Of a DNA stretch of 64,000 nucleotides, positions 7,468-15,130 are shown in pieces. The translations under genes were made by a program, and so were the position numbers. The notes under the pieces were generated by a model, which saw only the letters and a list, made by a program, of their open reading frames with translations, did no database searches and had not been told where the DNA came from. How positions within the stretch are numbered: the stretch's first letter is position 1; every line of letters begins with the position of its first letter. This DNA comes from Chryseobacterium sp. ON_d1 (GTDB lineage Bacteria > Bacteroidota > Bacteroidia > Flavobacteriales > Weeksellaceae), in NCBI RefSeq assembly GCF_006829085.1, contig NZ_BJTC01000014.1, positions 94,378-158,377 on the forward strand, given 5' to 3'.

Positions 7468-8610
7468 TTAATAACCGTGTAAATCAATTCCTTCTGTTCT
7501 TTGTAAGGGTACTTTCTTACCCATTTTCTTTTGAATCACTCTGAAATGATGCAGTTCATCATCCGTAAGAATGCTGATTGCCGTTCCTTTTTCATTGGCA
7601 CGCCCTGTTCTGCCAATACGGTGAATATAATCCAGCGGGGACCGCGGCAATTCGTAATTGATAACACATGGCAGGGATTCAATATGAATTCCACGGCCGA
7701 TTAAGTCTGTAGCTACCAAAATCTGGGCTCCGTCTACTTTAAACTCTTCCAGATTATTCCTCCTCGCTCCCTGCGATTTCTGGCTGTGAATAGCTACAGC
7801 TTTTATTTTATTCTTTTTAAGCTTCTCTACCAGGTTATCCGCAGATCTTGTAGAGGAAACAAAAACCAATGCTTTTTCAACTTTCTTTTCTTTAATCAGA
7901 TATCTTAAAAACGGCCCCTTATTTTCAGGCGCAACATGATAAGCCAGCTGTTCAATATTATCAATCTCAACTTCCTCTTTTTTGATCTCAATAAGGACAG
8001 GATTAATGGAGAGACGTTCCTTCATTTCAGCTACTTTATCATTCAGGGTCGCGGAAAATAAAATAGTCTGCTTTGCTACAGGCATCATGGCAAAAAGCTT
8101 ATTCATTTCTTCACCAAATCCAAGCTGGAACATTTTATCTGCTTCATCAATCACCAGATGTTTAATTCCAGAAATACTCAGTGCATTATGATCTATTAAA
8201 TCCAATAAACGCCCGGGTGTTGCTATCAGAACTTCCACTCCAAACATCCCCTTCATCTGTGGGTTGATAGAAACTCCCCCATACACTGCCATTGTACGCA
8301 CTTCCCTTTTCAGATTTTCTGTGAAAGCCCTGCAAACTTCATCAATCTGAATCGCAAGCTCACGCGTAGGAACCAATATCAAAACCTGCACATTACGATC
8401 TTTCTTAACTTCTGCAGTCTGTAATTTTTCTAAAATCGGCATCACAAAACAAGCCGTTTTTCCGGAACCGGTCTGTGCAATTCCCATCAGGTCTTTTCCC
8501 TGCAAAATAACAGGAACAGCCTGCTCCTGTATCGGAAAAGGTTTTAAATATCCCAGTTTGTTGACAGAACGAATAATATTGTGTGATAATCCTAACGATT
8601 CAAATGACAT
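7468..8610 (-). CDS. DEAD-box ATP-dependent RNA helicase
   Basis: A 380-residue protein with the full motif set in order: Q motif (FPIQEQAV, about 25), motif I AQTGSGKT (about 46), Ia PTRELA, Ib TPGRLLD, II DEAD, III SAT, IV/V ATDLIGRGI and VI HRIGRTGR. The C-terminal basic tail is short, so it resembles a minimal RhlE/SrmB-type helicase for ribosome assembly or RNA turnover at low temperature. Monocistronic, with a TATCTTTG -7 box at 8628-8635 and a terminator at 7418-7450. Confidence 0.93.
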   Translation of the reverse strand: MSFESLGLSHNIIRSVNKLGYLKPFPIQEQAVPVILQGKDLMGIAQTGSGKTACFVMPILEKLQTAEVKKDRNVQVLILVPTRELAIQIDEVCRAFTENLKREVRTMAVYGGVSINPQMKGMFGVEVLIATPGRLLDLIDHNALSISGIKHLVIDEADKMFQLGFGEEMNKLFAMMPVAKQTILFSATLNDKVAEMKERLSINPVLIEIKKEEVEIDNIEQLAYHVAPENKGPFLRYLIKEKKVEKALVFVSSTRSADNLVEKLKKNKIKAVAIHSQKSQGARRNNLEEFKVDGAQILVATDLIGRGIHIESLPCVINYELPRSPLDYIHRIGRTGRANEKGTAISILTDDELHHFRVIQKKMGKKVPLQRTEGIDLHGY

Positions 8611-8627
8611 AAAATACTTATTTACGG

Positions 8628-8635
8628 CAAAGATA
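8628..8635 (-). promoter_or_regulatory. -7 box (TATCTTTG) for the helicase gene
   Basis: Exact TAnnTTTG match on the minus strand, 18 bp before the ATG. Confidence 0.55.
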
Positions 8636-8746
8636 CGCTATTGATATTTGGTGTACATCTCAAAAATCCTGTACTCCTTGTAGAAAAGATAATTATTCTA
8701 TATTCTAACCCTTTCATTTTATAAGTGTTAAAAAATTATATTGCCG

Positions 8747-8776
8747 ATTTGTCCGATAATTCGGTTTTGGACAAAT
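8747..8776. promoter_or_regulatory. Nested dyads upstream of pncA
   Basis: ATTTGTCC (8747-8754) and GGACAAAT (8769-8776) are perfect arms enclosing CCGATAATTCGG (8753-8764). The pair ends 11 bp before the pncA -7 box, a good place for an operator. No cognate regulator is identified here. Confidence 0.4.
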
Positions 8777-8786
8777 TTTTGCCGAT

Positions 8787-8794
8787 TAGTTTTG
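8787..8794 (+). promoter_or_regulatory. -7 box (TAGTTTTG) for pncA
   Basis: Exact TAnnTTTG match; predicted start near 8799 and a leader of about 27 nt, most of it the 25-bp repeat. Confidence 0.55.
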
Positions 8795-8818
8795 TAAATT
8801 TATCAAAAATTCGAGAAT
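8794..8818. repeat. 25-bp repeat, second copy (pncA leader)
   Basis: Matches 7329-7353 at 24 of 25 bases and covers the start of the pncA transcript. Confidence 0.4.
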
Positions 8819-8825
8819 TCAAAAT

Positions 8826-9431
8826 ATGAAAAAAGCGTTAATAATAGTCGATGTACAGAATGATTTTTGTGAAGGCGGAACACTTGCGGTCCCTGGAGCC
8901 AGCGAAATTATTCCATACATCAATCTTCTGATGGAGGAAAATGCATATGACCAGGTAGTCCTTACACAAGACTGGCATCCTGCAGGGCATAAAAGTTTTG
9001 CAAGCAGCAATGGAAGAAAGGTAGGAGAAAGTATTATTTTAAATGGAGTTCCACAGTTTATGTGGCCGGATCACTGTATTCAGGGAACTTTCGGAGCAGA
9101 ATTCCATAAAGATCTGAACAGAGATAAAGTAACCCATATTGTACAGAAAGGTAAAAATATTGAAATCGACAGTTACAGCGGATTCCAGGATAACAATCAC
9201 TTTATGAAAACAGGCCTGGACGATTTTTTGAAATATCATGATATCCAATTGGTGGAAATTGTAGGATTGGCATTAGACTATTGTGTTAAATTCACTGCAT
9301 TAGATGCAGTTGCCAATGGATATGTAACCTGCCTGCATTTCAACGGCACACGTGCTGTCAATGTAAAACCTGACAATGCAAGAGATGCGATCTATGAAAT
9401 GATTGAGAAAGGAGTAACAGTCTTAGGGTAA
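8826..9431 (+). CDS. pncA: Nicotinamidase / pyrazinamidase PncA
   Basis: A 201-residue isochorismatase-fold amidohydrolase that converts nicotinamide to nicotinate for NAD salvage. The triad is visible: Asp9 (IIVDVQNDF), Lys108 (VQKGK) and Cys153 (LALDYCVKFTALD). The metal ligands fit Asp49 and His51 (TQDWHP) and His83 (WPDHC). Length is typical. Monocistronic, with a TAnnTTTG promoter, a dyad upstream and a strong terminator at 9486-9518. Confidence 0.95.
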   Translation: MKKALIIVDVQNDFCEGGTLAVPGASEIIPYINLLMEENAYDQVVLTQDWHPAGHKSFASSNGRKVGESIILNGVPQFMWPDHCIQGTFGAEFHKDLNRDKVTHIVQKGKNIEIDSYSGFQDNNHFMKTGLDDFLKYHDIQLVEIVGLALDYCVKFTALDAVANGYVTCLHFNGTRAVNVKPDNARDAIYEMIEKGVTVLG

Positions 9432-9608
9432 TTATGAATTATAAAAGATGAGTTATGAATTTTTATATTCATAGCTTAATATAACAAAAAAGCGCAGGAA
9501 ATAATTCTGCGCTTTTTTATTTATTATCCTAAAATCCCTTTTGAAAAAATGATATAAGCTGGAACCCCTGAATCTGTCATTCATAATTCATAACTTATAA
9601 TTCATCAT
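9431..9608. repeat. AT-rich inverted repeats flanking a terminator
   Basis: Two stretches of about 30 bp rich in ATTATGAATTATAA-type words (9431-9460 and 9579-9608) are rough inverted copies on either side of the terminator between the convergent pncA and pseudouridine synthase genes. It resembles the dyad spacer at 5180-5295 in layout but not in sequence. Confidence 0.4.
9486..9518. terminator. Bidirectional terminator between pncA and rluB
   Basis: AAAAAAGCGCAG...CTGCGCTTTTTT: perfect stem with A and T tails, serving both convergent genes. Confidence 0.85.
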
Positions 9609-9612
9609 TATT

Positions 9613-10794
9613 TTAAAGCATTTTAAGATTGTTTACTTCCAGTTCTGTAAGGATTCTCCAGTGCCCTCTCTTGATATTCTTCTTCGTTAATCCGGCAAAC
9701 ATTACTCTGTCTAAAGCTTCCACTTCGTATCCTAATCTCTGGAAAATTCTTCTGATAACACGGTTCCATCCGATATGGATCTCAATTCCTACTTCATTCT
9801 TTGGTTTTCCTTCAATATAAGAAATCTGATCAACAACAGCTACACCTTCATCAAGACGAATACCTTCTGCTATAAGGCGTAAATCTTCGCCGGTTAGCTT
9901 TTTATCCAATGTTACATGATAAATCTTTTTCGCATCAAAAGATGGATGTGTCAGTTTTTTCGTCATGTGTCCGTCATTAGTCAATAAGATAACTCCTGTT
10001 GTAGAACGATCCAGTCTTCCAACCGGGAAAAGTCTGTAAGGAGAAGCATTGGCTACAAGATCCATAACCGTTTTTCTTGCTTTGTCGTCTTTTGTAGTGG
10101 AAATATAACCTTTTGGCTTATTCAATAGTACATACACAGGCTTTTCAGGCGTAATGCTTTGTCCGTCAAAAACTACCCTGTCTGTTTTCTGTACCTGATA
10201 TCCCATTTCAGTGACTACCTTTCCGTTGACTTCTACCAGCCCCTGGGTAATCAGCTCATCAGCTTCCCTTCTGCTGCAGATCCCTGAATTAGCGATATAC
10301 TTGTTAAGACGGATGCTGTCTTTATGAACATCTTTTTCAATTTTGTTCAGTCTTCTTTTCTGTACAAAAGATTTAGCTCTGTCTTCATTTCTTTCATCAC
10401 CGTTAGATGGTCTTCTTCCGTATTTCAGGCTGCCTCTTTCGTACTTATCTCTTGTATCAAAATTTCTCCCGCCTCTCTTAGGTTTTCCAAAAGATTTCTT
10501 CTCATAGCTCTCACTTTTGTTCGTGATATAAGGTTTTCTCTCAGATTTTGAACCAAAATCATCATTGGAATTTTCGAAACTGTCGGTATTTCTTTTGAAA
10601 GGTTTCTTTTCAAATCTTGAGTTGGATCCTTTATGTTCCGGCCCTTTTTTTCCTCCGTCTTTAGAGAAAGGCTTTTTAAAAGGTTTTGATCCTGAAGAAT
10701 TTCCAGATCTGGAAGCACGAGAATCATCAGAACTTTTCTTGGTTGAAATTCTTGGTCTCTTTGGTCTGTCTGAATTATTATTATCTCTGCTCAT
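9613..10794 (-). CDS. rRNA pseudouridine synthase, RluB/RsuA type, with long basic N-terminal extension
   Basis: A 393-residue protein. The first 150 or so residues are Lys/Ser/Arg/Gly-rich and disordered-looking. An S4 RNA-binding domain follows (IRLNKYIANSGICSRREADELI, about 162-183), then the RsuA/RluB catalytic domain with LLNKPKG and the catalytic Asp in VGRLDRSTTG. Such enzymes make pseudouridine in 23S (RluB, U2605 in E. coli) or 16S rRNA; RluB is the closer guess. The basic extension is common in Bacteroidota homologues and probably binds RNA. A TATCTTTG -7 box at 10809-10816 gives a very short leader. Confidence 0.9.
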   Translation of the reverse strand: MSRDNNNSDRPKRPRISTKKSSDDSRASRSGNSSGSKPFKKPFSKDGGKKGPEHKGSNSRFEKKPFKRNTDSFENSNDDFGSKSERKPYITNKSESYEKKSFGKPKRGGRNFDTRDKYERGSLKYGRRPSNGDERNEDRAKSFVQKRRLNKIEKDVHKDSIRLNKYIANSGICSRREADELITQGLVEVNGKVVTEMGYQVQKTDRVVFDGQSITPEKPVYVLLNKPKGYISTTKDDKARKTVMDLVANASPYRLFPVGRLDRSTTGVILLTNDGHMTKKLTHPSFDAKKIYHVTLDKKLTGEDLRLIAEGIRLDEGVAVVDQISYIEGKPKNEVGIEIHIGWNRVIRRIFQRLGYEVEALDRVMFAGLTKKNIKRGHWRILTELEVNNLKML

Positions 10795-10808
10795 TCTAAA
10801 AATTTCTG

Positions 10809-10816
10809 CAAAGATA
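10809..10816 (-). promoter_or_regulatory. -7 box (TATCTTTG) for the pseudouridine synthase
   Basis: Exact match on the minus strand, 15 bp before the ATG. Confidence 0.5.
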
Positions 10817-10849
10817 GTAATTTAGTTACGAGTTAAAAATTAAGAATCA

Positions 10850-10857
10850 TAACTTTG
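10850..10857 (+). promoter_or_regulatory. -7 box (TAACTTTG) for aroB
   Basis: Exact TAnnTTTG match; predicted start near 10862. Confidence 0.5.
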
Positions 10858-10895
10858 CACTATAGTTTACATTTTAACTTTACATACAATTGAAG

Positions 10896-11942
10896 ATGAT
10901 AACAATATTAAACGATACTTTTTCTCAGCTCAACGAGTTTCTTCACCAAAAAAAATTCAGTAAAATTTTCATTCTTGTAGATGAAAACACTCATGAATAC
11001 TGTCTTCCTATACTTTTAGGGAATATGGAAACCGATCTTGGTTTTGAGATTTTAGAGATTGAAGCCGGAGAAGAAATGAAAAATATCCAAACGGCCAATC
11101 AGCTTTGGGAAATTCTTACGGAGATGCAGGCAGACAGAAAAGCTCTTGTTATCAATCTTGGTGGCGGAGTGATAACGGATATGGGCGGATTTGTTGCATC
11201 TACTTATAAAAGAGGTATTCAGTTCATCAACATTCCTACTACCCTTTTATCAATGTGTGATGCTTCTATAGGTGGAAAAACAGGCATAGACCTTATGCAT
11301 TATAAAAATATGGTGGGAACTTTTGCTTTTCCGGAACAGATCTTTATTTTCCCTAAATTCTTAGAAACACTGCCCTTTAAAGAACTGAGAAGCGGATTTG
11401 CCGAAATGCTTAAACACGGCTTAATTGCTGATAAAAATCATTGGGATCAACTGATTCAGATCCGTAAACTTGAAGTGGAAACAGTAATCCCTCACATTCA
11501 GGCCTCTATGAATATCAAACAGAATGTTGTAGACCAGGATTTCCATGAGCAGAATATCAGAAAAACACTGAATTTCGGACATACGATTGGCCATGCTGTG
11601 GAAAGCCTATGTTTACAGCAGGGAAATCCCATCCTGCATGGTGAGGCCGTTGCCATGGGAATGATTGCAGAAGCCCATCTGGCATATCTTGAAAGCCTTA
11701 TTTCCGAAGACGATTCAAAAATTATTATTGAGAATATCCAGAAGTACTACCCTTACCTTGATATAAGTGATTTCAAGGATGAAGACATCACCGCATTATT
11801 ACTGAATGATAAAAAGAATACAGACAGCAAAATCAACTTTTCCCTGCTTTCTGCTATTGGTACCTGTACTTATGACCATCAGTGCAGCCAAGAAAACATT
11901 CTTGAATCGTTGTTTTTTTATAGAAAACTGAATGATGCCTGA
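10896..11942 (+). CDS. aroB: 3-dehydroquinate synthase
   Basis: A 348-residue AroB: NAD-dependent cyclisation of DAHP to 3-dehydroquinate, the second shikimate-pathway step. Seen are the nucleotide site LGGGVITDMGGFVAS, IPTTLLSMCDASIGGKTGID, and the zinc-binding Glu/His residues in GFAEMLKHGL, NFGHTIGHA and LHGEAVAMGM. A TTG two codons upstream (10890) could also be read, but the ATG at 10896 is preferred. It diverges from the pseudouridine synthase gene; a terminator follows at 12062-12092. Confidence 0.95.
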   Translation: MITILNDTFSQLNEFLHQKKFSKIFILVDENTHEYCLPILLGNMETDLGFEILEIEAGEEMKNIQTANQLWEILTEMQADRKALVINLGGGVITDMGGFVASTYKRGIQFINIPTTLLSMCDASIGGKTGIDLMHYKNMVGTFAFPEQIFIFPKFLETLPFKELRSGFAEMLKHGLIADKNHWDQLIQIRKLEVETVIPHIQASMNIKQNVVDQDFHEQNIRKTLNFGHTIGHAVESLCLQQGNPILHGEAVAMGMIAEAHLAYLESLISEDDSKIIIENIQKYYPYLDISDFKDEDITALLLNDKKNTDSKINFSLLSAIGTCTYDHQCSQENILESLFFYRKLNDA

Positions 11943-12061
11943 TCATTTTTAAAAATTAAGGGTCTGTTTATATTATTTTTGACAAAATTGTCAATTTAGA
12001 TCTTTTCTAAACAAATATTTGTTTAAATTTATAAATCATTATAAATCAACATTATATTTTT

Positions 12062-12092
12062 AAAATCACTTAAACACTAAGTGATTTTTTTA
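12062..12092 (+). terminator. Terminator after aroB
   Basis: AATCACTTA/TAAGTGATT stem with a T-run, about 120 nt after the stop and just before the first sigma-54 promoter. Confidence 0.7.
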
Positions 12093-12117
12093 TTGATTTT
12101 ACTCATGAAAAATATTT

Positions 12118-12133
12118 TTGGCAAGCAATTTGA
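12118..12133 (+). promoter_or_regulatory. Sigma-54 promoter TTGGCAAGCAATTTGA
   Basis: GG at 12120-12121 and GA at 12132-12133 keep the exact 12-bp register of -24/-12 elements (consensus TGGCACGnnnnTTGCW). Predicted start near 12145, about 70 nt before the ATG. Confidence 0.7.
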
Positions 12134-12215
12134 AAGATACTCTGCGTTCAACTGAAAATGTTGACAAGTAGTAAAATTTAAAATTAAGAAAGAGTAAAAT
12201 TAAAAAATTAAAGTT

Positions 12216-12863
12216 ATGAAAAAGTTAATTTTAGGATTAGCGTTAACTGCAGGAACATTCGCATTCGCTCAACAGACAACAAATACATCTTCTAATCCGG
12301 TAACATTCGGGGTAAAAGGAGGAATGAACGTCTCTTCATTATCTAACGGTGCAGATCTAAGTGACTCTAAATCAAAAATTGGTTTTAATGCAGGAGTTTT
12401 TGCTAATATTCCATTAGCAAGTTCTTTTAGTGTACAACCGGAAGTAATTTACAATGATTTGGGTTCAAAAGTAACAAGAGAATATACTGTACTTGGAAAT
12501 AATTATAAAAGTGAGTATTCAAGAAATTTAGGTTATGTTGCTGTACCGGTAATGTTTCAGTACAACGCAACACCGGAGTTTTTCCTTGAAGCGGGACCTG
12601 AATTTGGGTTTCTTGTAAGTGCCAAGGATAAGTTAAAAAATTCAACTAATAATAGTAATAGTACACAGGTTGCAACTCTTAACAAAGATGATTTCCAAAC
12701 TTTCAACTTTGGTATCGGTATTGGTGCAGGATATTACTTCATTCCTAATTTAGGAATTACAGCAAGATATACTGCAGGTCTTACTGATATTTATAAAAAC
12801 AACTCTGGTGATGCAGTAAGAAACAACGTATTTCAAGTAGGACTAGCTTATAAATTCAAATAA
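12216..12863 (+). CDS. Outer-membrane beta-barrel protein (porin family), paralogue 1
   Basis: A 215-residue protein with a signal peptide (MKKLILGLALTAGTFAFAQ) and an eight-strand-type barrel (PF13568-like). Family marks are FGVKGGMNVSSLS, NIPLASSFSVQPEVIYN, FFLEAGPEFGFL, FGIGIGAGYYF and a C-terminal VGLAYKFK ending in an aromatic-X pattern suited to BAM insertion. First of four tandem paralogues. It has its own sigma-54 promoter and terminator, so the set is four single-gene units rather than one operon. The role is unknown; such barrels are structural or stress-linked, and no channel specificity can be inferred. Confidence 0.85.
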   Translation: MKKLILGLALTAGTFAFAQQTTNTSSNPVTFGVKGGMNVSSLSNGADLSDSKSKIGFNAGVFANIPLASSFSVQPEVIYNDLGSKVTREYTVLGNNYKSEYSRNLGYVAVPVMFQYNATPEFFLEAGPEFGFLVSAKDKLKNSTNNSNSTQVATLNKDDFQTFNFGIGIGAGYYFIPNLGITARYTAGLTDIYKNNSGDAVRNNVFQVGLAYKFK

Positions 12864-12899
12864 GCTTATACATTCACTAACAAATTTTATATTCAATAG

Positions 12900-12933
12900 A
12901 AAAGATCAGATTATTTTAATCTGGTCTTTTTTT
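12900..12933 (+). terminator. Terminator after barrel gene 1
   Basis: AGATCAGATTA/TAATCTGGTCT stem with a seven-T tail. Confidence 0.8.
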
Positions 12934-12958
12934 ATGTCTGATTAACAGCATGTTTACT

Positions 12959-12974
12959 TTGGCATAACATTTGA
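12959..12974 (+). promoter_or_regulatory. Sigma-54 promoter TTGGCATAACATTTGA
   Basis: GG (12961-12962) and GA (12973-12974) are 12 bp apart. Predicted start near 12986, about 38 nt before the second barrel gene. Confidence 0.65.
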
Positions 12975-13023
12975 TAGTTAAAGAAATGTTAAATAAAACT
13001 TAAAAACTATTAAATAAAAACTT

Positions 13024-13617
13024 ATGAAAAAGATTTTTTTAGGTCTTGCATTAGTAGCAGGAACTTTCGCATTCTCTCAGAAGACTTCAACATCTACTGC
13101 CTCAACTTCTCCCGTTAGATTTGGATTAAAAGCAGGTCTTAATATTTCAACTCTTACTGAAAATGATTTCAATTCTAAAGCAGGATTCTACGGAGGAGTA
13201 TTTGCCAATATTCCAGTAGCGCAGGACTTCTCATTCCAACCGGAAGTATTGTACAACGGAATGGGAGCAAAGATTAAAGGTGCTAATGATCTTAAAATAA
13301 ATCTGGATTATATTTCCGTACCATTAATGCTTCAATATAATGCTCTGCCTAACCTATATTTAGAAGCAGGACCTCAGTTCAGCTTTTTGATTAATTCAAA
13401 ACTTAAATCTGGCTCTAATTCCGCAGATGCTAAAGACTTATTTAAAGGTTTTGACTTCGGAATTGGTCTTGGTGCAGGATATTATTTCACACAGAATATC
13501 GGGGTTACAGCAAGATATGTTGCAGGTTTAACAGATGTTGCTAAAAACAGACCTGATCTGTCTGAAGATAAAGCTAAAAACGGAGTATTCCAGATCGGTT
13601 TAGCTTATAAATTCTAA
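13024..13617 (+). CDS. Outer-membrane beta-barrel protein (porin family), paralogue 2
   Basis: A 197-residue paralogue of the 12216 gene, shorter in two surface loops. Signal peptide MKKIFLGLALVAGTFAFSQ, then FGLKAGLNISTLTEN, NIPVAQDFSFQPEVLYN, LYLEAGPQFSFL, FGIGLGAGYYF and a final IGLAYKF. Own sigma-54 promoter at 12959-12974 and terminator at 13661-13686. The conserved barrel strands and variable loops fit repeated duplication followed by loop divergence. Confidence 0.85.
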   Translation: MKKIFLGLALVAGTFAFSQKTSTSTASTSPVRFGLKAGLNISTLTENDFNSKAGFYGGVFANIPVAQDFSFQPEVLYNGMGAKIKGANDLKINLDYISVPLMLQYNALPNLYLEAGPQFSFLINSKLKSGSNSADAKDLFKGFDFGIGLGAGYYFTQNIGVTARYVAGLTDVAKNRPDLSEDKAKNGVFQIGLAYKF

Positions 13618-13660
13618 ATAGGGTTAAGCTTTTAAGCAGCAAAATTTTCTATTCAATATA

Positions 13661-13686
13661 AGGCCGGATATTTTATCCGGCTTTTT
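13661..13686 (+). terminator. Terminator after barrel gene 2
   Basis: AGGCCGGATA/TATCCGGCT hairpin with a five-T tail. Confidence 0.8.
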
Positions 13687-13704
13687 CAATTTATTGATAC
13701 TGTT

Positions 13705-13720
13705 TTGGCAAGAAATTTGC
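13705..13720 (+). promoter_or_regulatory. Orphan sigma-54 promoter TTGGCAAGAAATTTGC
   Basis: One of the two best -24/-12 matches in the window (GG at 13707, GC at 13719), yet no barrel ORF follows. The next feature downstream is a strong terminator at 13941-13978. See the candidate transcript at 13732-13978. Confidence 0.65.
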
Positions 13721-13731
13721 GTATTGAGTTA

Positions 13732-13978
13732 ATGATTGTACCTTATTCCGGAAATTCTCATTTCACGGTTTTTGTTTTTGCAACAAATATGGGCAGCTTC
13801 AGTTGATCAAACAATTGAAAATCAATAACTATTACCATTATAAACTTTTAACGAGAACCGGATTATGTGAGTGCACTTATTGCAGCAGAATACTTATAGA
13901 GTATTTTGTTTAATGATTAAAATACATTTTGATTTCAATAGAAAAAGTCAGGTTTATTAGTTTAAGCCTGACTTTTTC
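13732..13978 (+). ncRNA. Candidate sigma-54-dependent small transcript or relic of a lost barrel cassette
   Basis: A promoter at 13705-13720 and a terminator at 13941-13978 bound a transcript of about 245 nt. The longest ORF found is 24 codons (13732-13806), with no signal peptide and no similarity to the neighbours. Either a barrel gene was deleted from between its own signals, or this is a small RNA. The sequence leading into the terminator (TCAATAGAAAA) resembles that after barrel gene 1, which favours descent from the same cassette. Confidence 0.35.
13941..13978 (+). terminator. Terminator of the orphan sigma-54 unit
   Basis: GAAAAAGTCAGG/CCTGACTTTTTC, a perfect 12-bp stem with A and T flanks. 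Confidence 0.8.
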
Positions 13979-14012
13979 GCATACAGTATTATTTTTGTCT
14001 TCTTTTGCTTTT

Positions 14013-14028
14013 ATGGCAGATCTTTTGC
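14013..14028 (+). promoter_or_regulatory. Sigma-54 promoter ATGGCAGATCTTTTGC
   Basis: GG at 14015-14016 and GC at 14027-14028 are 12 bp apart. Predicted start near 14040, only about 17 nt before the third barrel gene. Confidence 0.6.
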
Positions 14029-14056
14029 TGCAAAAAAGAAAACTAAAACTTTAATC

Positions 14057-14764
14057 ATGAAAAGAGTACTTTTAGGGCTTACATTGGGTGGATCACTTTT
14101 AATAAATGGCCAGGAAAAGGAAAAGTCAGCTGCTTCCTCCTCTCCTGCCAGATTTGGCGTTAAAGCAGGATTCAATATGTCCAAGTTTAGCTCTGGCAGC
14201 AGAGACAACGCTGAGAATAATGAAAAATTAAAACTTGGTTCTCATATTGGAGTATTTGTCCATATTCCTGTTTCAGAAAAATTCAGTGTACAGCCGGAGC
14301 TTCTTTTTAGTCAATCGGGCTCTAAAATTGAAGAAAAATACATGTATGCCTCAGCTTTTGATGGGCATATCATAAGACAGGAATTCAGCTATAAAACCAA
14401 TCTGAATTATCTTGTCCTTCCTGTAATGGTCCAGTATAATATCCTTCCTCAACTGTATGTAGAAGCAGGACCTGAATTCGGAGTTCTTTTAGGAGGAAAA
14501 ACTGAAGGAGATCAATGGACTGAAAATTCATATGGTGGTACAGTAAGTACTCATAGTGAAAGCTTTTCCAATAATATTCCAATGAAGCTTTACAATAGGT
14601 TTAATTTCGGGATAGGTTTTGGTGCAGGATACAGTTTTACTCAAAGTTTTGGTATTACAGCAAGATTCACTGCTGGTCTAACAGGTATTTTTAATAGTGA
14701 TTATAATGATAATAAAGTAAGGAATAATGTACTTCAGGTTGGAGTAGCTTATAAGTTTAAATAG
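14057..14764 (+). CDS. Outer-membrane beta-barrel protein (porin family), paralogue 3
   Basis: A 235-residue paralogue with longer surface loops than its neighbours. It has a short hydrophobic signal (MKRVLLGLTLGGSLLINGQ), FGVKAGFNMSKFSSGS, HIPVSEKFSVQPELLFSQSG, LYVEAGPEFGVLLGG, FGIGFGAGYSF and a terminal VGVAYKFK. It is the most divergent of the four in its signal peptide. Own sigma-54 promoter (14013-14028) and terminator (14788-14818). Confidence 0.85.
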   Translation: MKRVLLGLTLGGSLLINGQEKEKSAASSSPARFGVKAGFNMSKFSSGSRDNAENNEKLKLGSHIGVFVHIPVSEKFSVQPELLFSQSGSKIEEKYMYASAFDGHIIRQEFSYKTNLNYLVLPVMVQYNILPQLYVEAGPEFGVLLGGKTEGDQWTENSYGGTVSTHSESFSNNIPMKLYNRFNFGIGFGAGYSFTQSFGITARFTAGLTGIFNSDYNDNKVRNNVLQVGVAYKFK

Positions 14765-14787
14765 AGATATTTATTATTTTCAAAACT

Positions 14788-14818
14788 ATACCGGACCTTT
14801 TTATAAGTTCGGTATTTT
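14788..14818 (+). terminator. Terminator after barrel gene 3
   Basis: ATACCGGAC/GTTCGGTAT stem with one mismatch and a following TTTT. Confidence 0.65.
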
Positions 14819-15049
14819 CATGTCTTACCGTAAAAAAACAGCTTTAAAAGTATTCTTTAGCTTTTAAAAAGTATTTCTTTTTTCAAATTTGTATCATTTT
14901 AATTATTTATAACAATGCCTGTTTGGCATTAAATTCTTCTCACAAAAACGGCATCCGTCAATCTATTTATTCATTATAATGGGAAAAATATTGTAAAAAT
15001 TTTTCCAAAAAACCGATCTGAAAGCCTTATCAGCAAAGGTTTTTCAACT
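14819..15049. other. Upstream region of barrel gene 4 with direct and inverted repeats
   Basis: No ORF. A tandem pair of AGCTTTAAAAGTATT-like words lies at 14841-14881, and a GGAAAAAT/ATTTTTCC dyad at 14982-15006, about 80 bp upstream of the predicted sigma-54 start. That is a usual distance for an enhancer-binding activator site, but the dyad was not found before the other barrels. Confidence 0.3.
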
Positions 15050-15065
15050 TTGGCAAGCATTTTGC
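15050..15065 (+). promoter_or_regulatory. Sigma-54 promoter TTGGCAAGCATTTTGC
   Basis: Near-consensus: GG at 15052-15053, GC at 15064-15065. Predicted start near 15077. It overlaps a possible upstream start of the barrel reading frame and so argues for the ATG at 15131. Confidence 0.72.
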
Positions 15066-15130
15066 AAAATAATTCGAGTCCGATTGAAAAGTCAGACTTT
15101 ACACAAATAGTAAAATTAAAAAATAAAATT

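Noticed and set aside
14921..14950. Additional sigma-54 site at TTTGGCATTAAATTCTT
   Set aside because: The -12 element is TTCT instead of TTGC or TTGA, so the register is lost.
15050..15130. A 27-codon N-terminal extension of barrel gene 4
   Set aside because: It contains the sigma-54 promoter, and the signal peptide begins at the ATG at 15131.
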